DNA of 64,000 bases from Luteolibacter algae (GTDB lineage Bacteria > Verrucomicrobiota > Verrucomicrobiia > Verrucomicrobiales > Akkermansiaceae). The notes beneath the pieces were generated by a model that saw nothing but the letters and a program-made list of their open reading frames with translations, made no database searches and was not told where the DNA came from. Shown here one piece after another: positions 52,646-60,287 of the stretch. Both the position numbers and the translations under genes were made by a program. The stretch's first letter is position 1, and each line of letters opens with the position of its first letter. The DNA lies in contig NZ_JBHUIT010000010.1 in the NCBI RefSeq assembly GCF_042683045.1, positions 20,341-84,340 on the forward strand. The letters run 5' to 3'.

Positions 52646-54082
52646 TTAGTTATGCTTTTCCCGGTGGGTCTTCTTAGGTTGCACAAGGTTGTATTTCGGA
52701 TTGGGCGAAGGCTGGTGGGATTTTTTCAGAATCGCATCAAGCTCCTGCACTAGCTCGGGATGCCGGCTGGCGATATTGTTCTTCTCACCGGGATCCTCGG
52801 AAAGATCGTATAGTTCGAGAGGGCTGTTTGGAGCTTTTTGAACATCGTAGCGCACGCCTTTCCATTTTCCTTTGCGGACCGCAAGCCGGCCAGCCTTGTC
52901 GTGAAATTCCCAGTAAAGATGGTCATGTTCCTTTTGCCCGGTTTTGCCAAGCAGGGATGGTAGAAACGAGATGCCATCAGTGTGGGCTGTCAGAGGTAGG
53001 CCGGTAAGCTCCGCGACGGTAGGAAGAAAATCCCAGAAGGTGGAAACATGGTCATTTCGCGAACCGGGCTCTACATGGCCCGGCCATTGGGCGACGAATG
53101 GAACGCGGATCCCGCCTTCGTATAGGTCGCGCTTATAGCCCCGGAGATTCCTGCTGGATTGGAAGTAGTCGGGATCGTGACCTCCAGCGGTGTGGGCACC
53201 ATTGTCGGAGCTGAAGATGACGATGGTATTCTGGGTGAGTCCTTGTTTCTCCAGTTCGCCGAGAATTTCTCCCACGTAGTCGTCCAGGACGTTGACCATA
53301 GCCGCGAAAGCCGCATGGCATTCGGCTTGATCGATGTAATAGTCTTCGCTGTAGGTGGCTTCCGGAAGGAATTTTCCGCGATACTTCTGCATGTATTCCT
53401 CCGGTGCGATCATATCGGCATGCGGCTGAATGGCTGCATAATAGCAGAAAAAAGGTTTGTCCTTGTTATCCCGGATAAAGGTCAAAGCCTGCTCGTGAAT
53501 CAGATCCGGCGCATAATCGGTCCGGTCTGTCCCCACATTTCCCCACAGCAATTCCCTTTTGTCATTATGCCAAAGGAAGGAGGGATAGTAGCAGTGGGCG
53601 ATCGATTGGCAGTTATACCCGTAAAAGGAATCGAAGCCCATTTTGAGCGGCTCACTGGTGCTTTCAGGAGAACCCAGTCCCCATTTTCCAAAAATTCCGG
53701 TCGTATAGCCAGCTGCTTTGAAATGGTGTGCCACGGTGTAGGTATCCGCAGGCATCGGCATTTGCCCTTCGATGGCATCCGGATCCTGGGCATTGCCGCG
53801 TATAGGAGCGTGCCCCGTGTGAAGCCCGGTCATCAGCGTGCATCGTGCCGGTGCGCAAACCGCGCTTCCGGAGTAATGCTGGGTGAAGAGCATCCCGTTT
53901 TTTGCGATCTTATCGATATTGGGCGTCTGAAATTTGACCTGTCCGTAGCAACTGAGGTCTCCCGAGCCGAGGTCGTCCGCGAGGATGTAAACTACATTGG
54001 GCTGTTCATTGGCTGCTGTGGAGAATTGGTAGAGGCAGGCGGTAGCCGCGAAGAAGAGAACGAGTTTTTTGGTGTGGAACAT
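52646..54082 (-). CDS. Exported S1 sulfatase (CAPAR type)
   Basis: 478 residues with a signal peptide (about 1-23), ADDLGSGDLSCYG metal ligands at 35-47, the formylglycine motif C76-A-P-A-R80 and GKWGLGSPE. The distal metal site is SSDNGAHTAGGHDPDYFQSS. It is a paralogue of the sulfatase at 30660-32081, with the same QSIAH.YYP and RDLYEGGIRVPF blocks. Its start lies 4 bases after the stop of the upstream sulfatase, giving a tight SASA esterase, sulfatase, sulfatase operon. Confidence 0.94.
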   Translation of the reverse strand: MFHTKKLVLFFAATACLYQFSTAANEQPNVVYILADDLGSGDLSCYGQVKFQTPNIDKIAKNGMLFTQHYSGSAVCAPARCTLMTGLHTGHAPIRGNAQDPDAIEGQMPMPADTYTVAHHFKAAGYTTGIFGKWGLGSPESTSEPLKMGFDSFYGYNCQSIAHCYYPSFLWHNDKRELLWGNVGTDRTDYAPDLIHEQALTFIRDNKDKPFFCYYAAIQPHADMIAPEEYMQKYRGKFLPEATYSEDYYIDQAECHAAFAAMVNVLDDYVGEILGELEKQGLTQNTIVIFSSDNGAHTAGGHDPDYFQSSRNLRGYKRDLYEGGIRVPFVAQWPGHVEPGSRNDHVSTFWDFLPTVAELTGLPLTAHTDGISFLPSLLGKTGQKEHDHLYWEFHDKAGRLAVRKGKWKGVRYDVQKAPNSPLELYDLSEDPGEKNNIASRHPELVQELDAILKKSHQPSPNPKYNLVQPKKTHREKHN

Positions 54083-54086
54083 GAGT

Positions 54087-55550
54087 CTAATTGAGGGACT
54101 TTTGCTGGTTGTCCTTAGCGCGCTGCTTTAGGAATTTTGAATGTAAATCGGAGAGTATCTCAGGATTTTGTTCTGCGATGTTTCTGCTCTCCATAGGATC
54201 TTCGGATATATTGAAAAGTTGCCAATCGCCTGGAACGGCCGGTTGTTTGGTGCCGTAGGAGACGATCTTCCACGCGCCAAAGCGAAGCGCCCAACGGTTG
54301 ATTTTTGGATTCCAGATCCAATAAAGATCCCGTTTTTCCAAGGTGTTTCCGGACAAGAGCGCCGGAGAGATATCGATGCCGTCCAAGTCGCCTGCATCTA
54401 CCGGATCGTTCCCGGAAATTTTGGCAAGCGTAGGGAACCAATCAATGATGTGAACCTGATCCGTGACAGCTCCAGGCTTGATCTTGCCTTTCCAGTTTGC
54501 AAATCCGGGCACGCGTATCCCGCCTTCCCACACGTCGACCTTGTGTCCCCTCATGGGGATGCGCTGATTGAAATCCGTTAGTTTCAAATCATCCGGATAC
54601 GCATTTCCGGGCCAGCTGTGCTGTGGGCCGTTGTCCGAGGAGAATAGAATGAGCGTGTTTTCACGAAGGCCGCGTTCATCTAGTGACTGGACGATCATTC
54701 CGATCGCATGATCCAGATGATGGACTGCGGCAAGAAAGAGCCGCTTCTCCGGGTCTTTTTCCTTCTGGATGATGCCTTTTGGATCGTTGAACCATTCTAT
54801 CTCGTCTTCATTGAGCCAGCGCCCGGGATTATCAGGATCCAGACGGGTTGGTTGATCGGTAAACCGGCCGCGCTCATCGAGAGGTGTGTGCGGTGCGTGG
54901 AATGTCAGTGCGAGCAAAAATGGGTTCTCGTGTTTTTGCGAAATGATTCTGACGGCATCTTCCTGGATGAGATCTGTCGCATGACGGCCGTTTTCCGAGC
55001 CCGGAATGAACTCCATATTACGATGCCAGGTCTCGAAATACTTCCCTTTGCGGTAGCGGTGATCATACATGCCGACGGCTCCGGCCAGCGAGCCATAGCT
55101 GTAATCGAAGCCATGATGGTTCGGCCCGTCTTCCGGTTCCGCCCCGAGATGCCATTTCCCACAAAGAAATGTTTCGTATCCGCGTTGCTTCAACATGGTG
55201 GCGATGGTTGGGGTGCCGACCGGAAAGCATCTTTCGTTTGTAGCCTTCAGTGCGGCTTTTCCAAAGCGCCCCGGGTAGCGGCCGGTCATGAGTGCGACGC
55301 GGGTGGGCGTGCATTGAGGCATGACATAGTGGTTTTCAAAGGTGGCTCCCTCACTGGCCAATCGGTCCGAATTCGGCGAGTAAACTTTTTCCGGATTATT
55401 GTAGCCGATGTCTGCCCAGCCGAGATCATCTGCGATGATCACCAAAATATTCGGTTTATCTACGGGGTCTGTAGTTTCATTGGCGGAAAGCAGCTGCCAT
55501 GGCAGAATGGCAGTCAGCAATAGGCTGATTTTGAGATGAAGGATCTTCAT
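54087..55550 (-). CDS. Exported S1 sulfatase (CTPTR type, arylsulfatase B-like)
   Basis: 487 residues with a signal peptide (about 1-23). Metal ligands are in ADDLGWADIGYNN (40-52), the formylglycine motif is C80-T-P-T-R84 (PQCTPTRVALMTGRYPGRFG), GKWHLG is near residue 133, and the distal metal site is SSDNGPQHSWPGNAYPDD. The PQCTPTR and YNNPEKVYSPNSDRLA context is like N-acetylgalactosamine-4-sulfatase/arylsulfatase B relatives, although no substrate can be inferred. It is followed within 4 bases by the next sulfatase and preceded 30 bases upstream by the esterase. Confidence 0.93.
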   Translation of the reverse strand: MKILHLKISLLLTAILPWQLLSANETTDPVDKPNILVIIADDLGWADIGYNNPEKVYSPNSDRLASEGATFENHYVMPQCTPTRVALMTGRYPGRFGKAALKATNERCFPVGTPTIATMLKQRGYETFLCGKWHLGAEPEDGPNHHGFDYSYGSLAGAVGMYDHRYRKGKYFETWHRNMEFIPGSENGRHATDLIQEDAVRIISQKHENPFLLALTFHAPHTPLDERGRFTDQPTRLDPDNPGRWLNEDEIEWFNDPKGIIQKEKDPEKRLFLAAVHHLDHAIGMIVQSLDERGLRENTLILFSSDNGPQHSWPGNAYPDDLKLTDFNQRIPMRGHKVDVWEGGIRVPGFANWKGKIKPGAVTDQVHIIDWFPTLAKISGNDPVDAGDLDGIDISPALLSGNTLEKRDLYWIWNPKINRWALRFGAWKIVSYGTKQPAVPGDWQLFNISEDPMESRNIAEQNPEILSDLHSKFLKQRAKDNQQKSLN

Positions 55551-55580
55551 GGATGGGATCTGGGTTTATTTGGATGGATT

Positions 55581-57161
55581 TTATTTATTGAGCGAATCCA
55601 GGAGGAATCTGCCTTCTGTGGCGGCAGGCAGATTACCTGTCTGGAAGGGCGATGCCGGGAGGTCCTCCGTGTTGTAAATCGTAGGTATGAACCATTTATG
55701 CCAGCCGTAGCGGACAAATTTTGGCTCGCTGACGGATTCCGCCGAGACCCGGATTTTATCGTCGATCAGCTGCGCCTGCGCCGGGAAAAATTCGCCATCG
55801 GCACCTGCTATCTCAAAAGGATTTTCCGGAGATTTTTTCAATACCAGGCCACTGCCGGTATTCTTGAAGTCCAGCTCGATAGCTGATCCTACGACTCTGT
55901 GTCTCTTCAGGTAAGGACCACGGGCCACAAGATCTTCCTCTCCATAGACCATATTCCGCGCGAGCAAGGAAAGGCGCGAGCCAACGAGTTTTTTTGAATG
56001 TGGATGTATGTCTTTTCTTTCGCCGCCATCTGCTGCTACGACCATTCCCGTATTCGCCACGTTCTCCTCGACCCACAGTTGGGAGTCCCGGAGCTCCGGC
56101 CACTCGGGACCATCTTTGAAATCCAAAGTGGCAAGTTGAACGAACAAAAATGGAAGCTGAGGATTCCGGAACTCTTTCCGCCATTCTTCAATGAGTGTGG
56201 AAAACACCCTCCGGTAGTGGAAGCCTGTGCTGGAGCTAGCATTATTTTCCCCTTGATACCAGATGACGCCGCGGATCGTCGATGGGATGACTTTGGTGAG
56301 CATCCCCTCATGCAGTCCGGCCGGACGCTTGAAGTTCCGCGGACCCATCAGCTCCTGCGGCTTGGGCTTCTTTTTCCCCTCCTTTGCTGCTGCTTTGACG
56401 GCATTTTCAAATTCTTGAAGCTGGTTTAGATAATCCGCTTCGTCTTTATATGCGTTGGCGACGTGCTGATCGTAGCTATCGATGATCCTTTTCAAGTCCG
56501 GCTTGCTGGCGAGAGTCTCACGGCTCATCCATGCTTCCGCCGGTGTGCCGCCCACGCTGCATGAAATGATCCCGATCGGGACATTGAGCTTCTCCCGCAA
56601 ATTTTTAGCGAAATAATAACCCGTGGCGGTAAAGTTCCCCACAGTCTGCGGATTGCTGGGCTTCCACGTGATTCCTGCCATAGGTTTCTGTTCTGGGAAA
56701 AACAGCCTCGGCACTGTGAAGCAGCGGAGCAGGGGATCGTTCGCAGAGTCGATATCCGGCTGGGTGACTTTGCGGTAGGTGGTCATGGTGGAAGCCATGT
56801 TTGATTGCCCGCCTGCGAGCCATACTTCCCCTACAAGCACATCTTCGAGCACGATGGGTTCCGGGGTCTCTGTGCCAGTAAAAGTAAGCTTTTCCCCCAC
56901 GGCGTTGGTGGCGAGAGGCTCCAGGGTGACCATCCATTCTCCAGCTTCATCAGCGGTGGCGGAGCATTTCTGCCCTGTGAAATCGACTGTCACGATTTCT
57001 CCTACGGCCGCTTTACCCCATATGCGGACCGGCTCCTCTCTCTGGAGCACCGCACCATCGGTGAAAACCATTGCCGGCTGGACTTCCGCTAGCAATGGGG
57101 AGGCAAGTAGCGTGATTGCCGCGGCTAGACGATGGTAAAACGTAGAAGTGTTGTTTTTCAT
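55581..57161 (-). CDS. Exported SASA-family carbohydrate esterase (sialate O-acetylesterase-like)
   Basis: 526 residues with a signal peptide (about 1-25). An Ig-like beta domain (27-105) precedes the SGNH-type esterase domain. The nucleophile block is GGQSNM with Ser120, VIWYQGENNAS provides the oxyanion region, and RKDIHPHSK holds the Asp-His pair. Family members remove O-acetyl groups from sialic acids, xylan or other glycans. Its position as first gene before two sulfatases suggests it removes acetyl groups from the same polysaccharide. It is divergent from the 935-residue protein gene. Confidence 0.9.
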   Translation of the reverse strand: MKNNTSTFYHRLAAAITLLASPLLAEVQPAMVFTDGAVLQREEPVRIWGKAAVGEIVTVDFTGQKCSATADEAGEWMVTLEPLATNAVGEKLTFTGTETPEPIVLEDVLVGEVWLAGGQSNMASTMTTYRKVTQPDIDSANDPLLRCFTVPRLFFPEQKPMAGITWKPSNPQTVGNFTATGYYFAKNLREKLNVPIGIISCSVGGTPAEAWMSRETLASKPDLKRIIDSYDQHVANAYKDEADYLNQLQEFENAVKAAAKEGKKKPKPQELMGPRNFKRPAGLHEGMLTKVIPSTIRGVIWYQGENNASSSTGFHYRRVFSTLIEEWRKEFRNPQLPFLFVQLATLDFKDGPEWPELRDSQLWVEENVANTGMVVAADGGERKDIHPHSKKLVGSRLSLLARNMVYGEEDLVARGPYLKRHRVVGSAIELDFKNTGSGLVLKKSPENPFEIAGADGEFFPAQAQLIDDKIRVSAESVSEPKFVRYGWHKWFIPTIYNTEDLPASPFQTGNLPAATEGRFLLDSLNK

Positions 57162-57410
57162 GGATGCAGGATTTTTTTACGGACGCTCTCAGTTCCGCGA
57201 GATCTTTGAGGACATCATTTTACGGTAGCTGATCAAAGCGTCTTTCTCGGAATTCCAATCGTGGTGACAATAAAGTGAATATATTTTGCGTAATTATGTA
57301 TATATAAAATATCTGTAAGGATTTATGATGCTATGCGTATTTTGTCGCGTCCGCTGCGGCAGTGCTGAAGCGGCCGATTACCATCCAAATCCGTCATATC
57401 CAATTATCGA
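57162..57410. promoter_or_regulatory. AT-rich divergent promoter region
   Basis: 249 bases between the esterase operon (minus) and the large exported protein (plus). An AT-rich island at about 57268-57320 includes TATATATAAAATAT and can hold promoters for both directions. I cannot place -35/-10 boxes with confidence. No clear operator dyad is visible. Confidence 0.35.
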
Positions 57411-60218
57411 ATGAATAAAATATCTCCTTTTCTTGCCGTGGTCCTGACGGCATCCACCCATTTTGCGATCGCCGCACCAGAGGGGAAAGCCCTGCTGAGT
57501 GTCGATACAGGATCTACGATTACGAAAGTCCGCACGGCTCGCGCCGGTGAAAAATCACTCGTCGTAGCCAGCACGTATGAAGGTGGCATCCTATCAATGA
57601 ATGACTGCGGTGAGATCGCGTGGGAAAAAGAGCTCTCGGGATTGGTGAATCATGATGTGTTCTGCGCGGACATCAATGGCGATGGAATCGATGAAATATT
57701 AGCTGCGAACGGTGATGGATCTATCTACTGCTTGAATAGTAAGGGCGAAATTCAATGGACCTTCAAGGAGAACGACGCACCGATGTATTCTGTCTGTGTG
57801 ATTTCGAAAGCAGGAGTCCCGTATGTGGTATGCGGCGGATTTGATAAGAATTTATATTATCTCGATGCCTCCGGGAAAAAAGTGAAAGCAATCGCTTCGA
57901 TCACCTATTCCCAGGAAAAGCCCTGGCAGTGGGCTGATTTGGTGAGCCCGAAGGAAAGAGAACATACGGCGAATTTCATCAGGCCGATCAAGCAGAAGGA
58001 TGGCACTGAAATTTTGGCGGTAATTGGTCAGATCGCCCAGACTTCCACGGGTTCACTCTATCTGTTCCAACCGCTCGAAGAGAAGCCTTTCAAAATCTCC
58101 AAAATTGAAAGCCGACGGCCGATCGGTTCTTTCACAACCACGGATACCGATGGTGATGGGACCGAGGAAGTTCTTCTTGGCACGGCGGACTCTTTGAGTG
58201 GCGTATCGTTTGTCAGTATCGATATTTCAAACGGTGAGCAGAAGCAAACGATGCTATCCTCTCTGCGCAAACAGATCGAAGGTTTCGGCTACCGGGTAGC
58301 CCAGCCGGAGGTGATCGCGAAGGGAAATAGCTGGGAATATTTCGTGCTATACGGATCCAGAATCGTTCTTGCCGGCCCGGATGCCGATATGAAAAAGGCC
58401 GAGGTCCTGACATCCCGCTATTCCTTCAATGATATGTGTAAGGATCCTGTTTCAGGAAAAATTATTCTGGCGAGCGCACAGAGCGGTGGCAGCTGCGTGC
58501 ACATTATCGATCCTGCGAATCCGGAGTGGAAAAATTCTTACGAGAATTTGGCGCCGCCCGGAAAAATCCAGTCAATCCTGGATAACACGGCGAGGGTCCG
58601 CGAGGAATTGGCCGGCTTCAAAAAGCCCTCGCACGAGCGTGACCCGCTCCCTGTCTGGCTGATGAGCGATGGCTTTCCTACGGAACATTCGGAAAAGGTC
58701 GCCTCTGATATTATAGCGAATTACAAGAGTCCGGTCTTTCTTGGTGGAAGGCACCAGGGAAGGGTCGAGTCATTCGACCGTTCATCCATGGAGAGTGAAC
58801 GTTACCGCGAGCGCCGTGATAAACGGAAAAGATACGATCTGACCCAGCAGGAGGTATTGGATACGATCATTCCGGAATATCAAGGTGTGCCAGGTATCGC
58901 CTATTGGGGGGGACACGGGAACGATCCAAACTACTATCAGGTCTCTACCACCAAGAAAATCATTGATGCGGCGAACGGGAAGAAGACCGTGCTTATTTTT
59001 CCCGAGATCCAGGATCAAACCGATAGTTTTCCATGGCTGATGAACTATCTGATCTATCCGCTCGCGGAATACGGTGAAAGCCGTAATACGAACCTCTATA
59101 TTCGCTCGAAAAACACATTCTGGCATGGCGATGTTTATTTGCCGGGTTGGTCACGGTTGATCGCCGGGGAGTTTCCCCATGTATTTGTCCCCGCCATGGA
59201 GGAATCGCACAGCAAAACAATGGATGTGAGTGTGGGTGCCAGAATGGGAATCTGGGCTAGCGGAGCGGTGGATAGCTGGGGGGCAAGATGCGCCCGTGAT
59301 AATGCCAGCTGGGACAAAACGCGTGAACACTCTCACCAAATGCTGCCAAATCATTTTCTCCGCCACATGATCTACAATGTCTCCAGCGGAGCCCAATATC
59401 TGGACAACTTCCCCGTGGATCAGGATTATATGAGCCTGCTATGGGAACTGATTGCAAAAGGTGCTCTTTATGTGCCTAAGCGGGAAGAGCTGGTCAGTAT
59501 CAATCCTGTGCATCTCTCAATGAAATCGCCCGATGAGCATTTCCTCAATGAGGGTGGAAACGCCCACTGGACAGTTTTCTTCGATGCCAAATCCGAGGAA
59601 GAGAACAAAATGGTTTTCAGCCGGATGAATGGCAGCTGGAAGGGAGCAAGAATCACGGAATGGGATTTCTCAAGATATGCGTCTGGTGTGGGCGAGCGTC
59701 GTCTGAATTATCTACCTCCGTATCCACACGGCACTGTTCTCATCACGCCGCCTCAGGAAGGCGTGTTTTCGGATCCGAAAGCGCCCCGCGGCAAGCTGAC
59801 AGATCATTTGCACCCGCTTTATAAATCAATCACCAAGGAATACATTACCGATGGGAGGAATTACTACTCAGCTGATGGCACGGAAACCTTTGCTGCGGAA
59901 GAGTATTATCGGGTGATCGCGGCTGATATAGAAAAAGGTGCCGAAAAGTTGCCCCTCACTGTATCTGGCGAAAATGTGGCATGGGTCGTAGCGCAAACTG
60001 CTCCGAAACATCTCCGCCTCACTCTTGTGGACGGCGGCTATATCAACCCGGGTGACCGCAAAGCCAAAGTTCAATTCGGCTCGGTGGTCCCGAAGTTAAT
60101 GACGGAACTGATGAGTGGGGAGTCCTTCCGGGCTGATGATCCGAAATCCGTGGAAATCGAAATACCGTGCGGATCGTTTCGCTTCATCGATATCGAGCTC
60201 GAAACTGAGCTCAAGTAA
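57411..60218 (+). CDS. Large exported beta-propeller protein, candidate GH150 lambda-carrageenase-like
   Basis: 935 residues with a signal peptide (1-21). Residues about 30-395 form an N-terminal beta-propeller with repeated strands and Ca-binding Asp loops (DINGDGIDE at 87-95, DTDGDGTEE at 245-253). The remaining 530 residues form a large domain I do not recognise by motif (WLMSDGFPTEHSEKVASDI, IAYWGGHGNDPNYYQ, TVLIFPEIQDQTDSFPWLMN, VFVPAMEESHSKTMDV). From memory, the length and the propeller-plus-unknown-domain design match the lambda-carrageenase CglA (GH150, about 940 residues), and the sulfatase-rich context supports it. This is inference, not a motif match. It could instead be an uncharacterised glycan-binding or lyase family. 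Confidence 0.6.
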   Translation: MNKISPFLAVVLTASTHFAIAAPEGKALLSVDTGSTITKVRTARAGEKSLVVASTYEGGILSMNDCGEIAWEKELSGLVNHDVFCADINGDGIDEILAANGDGSIYCLNSKGEIQWTFKENDAPMYSVCVISKAGVPYVVCGGFDKNLYYLDASGKKVKAIASITYSQEKPWQWADLVSPKEREHTANFIRPIKQKDGTEILAVIGQIAQTSTGSLYLFQPLEEKPFKISKIESRRPIGSFTTTDTDGDGTEEVLLGTADSLSGVSFVSIDISNGEQKQTMLSSLRKQIEGFGYRVAQPEVIAKGNSWEYFVLYGSRIVLAGPDADMKKAEVLTSRYSFNDMCKDPVSGKIILASAQSGGSCVHIIDPANPEWKNSYENLAPPGKIQSILDNTARVREELAGFKKPSHERDPLPVWLMSDGFPTEHSEKVASDIIANYKSPVFLGGRHQGRVESFDRSSMESERYRERRDKRKRYDLTQQEVLDTIIPEYQGVPGIAYWGGHGNDPNYYQVSTTKKIIDAANGKKTVLIFPEIQDQTDSFPWLMNYLIYPLAEYGESRNTNLYIRSKNTFWHGDVYLPGWSRLIAGEFPHVFVPAMEESHSKTMDVSVGARMGIWASGAVDSWGARCARDNASWDKTREHSHQMLPNHFLRHMIYNVSSGAQYLDNFPVDQDYMSLLWELIAKGALYVPKREELVSINPVHLSMKSPDEHFLNEGGNAHWTVFFDAKSEEENKMVFSRMNGSWKGARITEWDFSRYASGVGERRLNYLPPYPHGTVLITPPQEGVFSDPKAPRGKLTDHLHPLYKSITKEYITDGRNYYSADGTETFAAEEYYRVIAADIEKGAEKLPLTVSGENVAWVVAQTAPKHLRLTLVDGGYINPGDRKAKVQFGSVVPKLMTELMSGESFRADDPKSVEIEIPCGSFRFIDIELETELK

Positions 60219-60237
60219 TCGCCTTACACTGGACTGG

Positions 60238-60275
60238 AAAAAGCAGCCGAAGCTCCAATGTGCTTCGGCTGTTTT
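60238..60275. terminator. Bidirectional terminator between convergent genes
   Basis: A 10-pair stem (CAGCCGAAGC with GCTTCGGCTG, 8-base loop) is flanked by five A upstream and four T downstream, so it can act for both the plus-strand gene ending at 60218 and secA ending at 60288. Confidence 0.85.
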
Positions 60276-60287
60276 GTATGGGGATGC

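Noticed and set aside
53159..54094. Long open frame (311 codons) on the plus strand opposite a sulfatase
   Set aside because: It is antisense to a well-supported sulfatase gene and has no recognisable domain.
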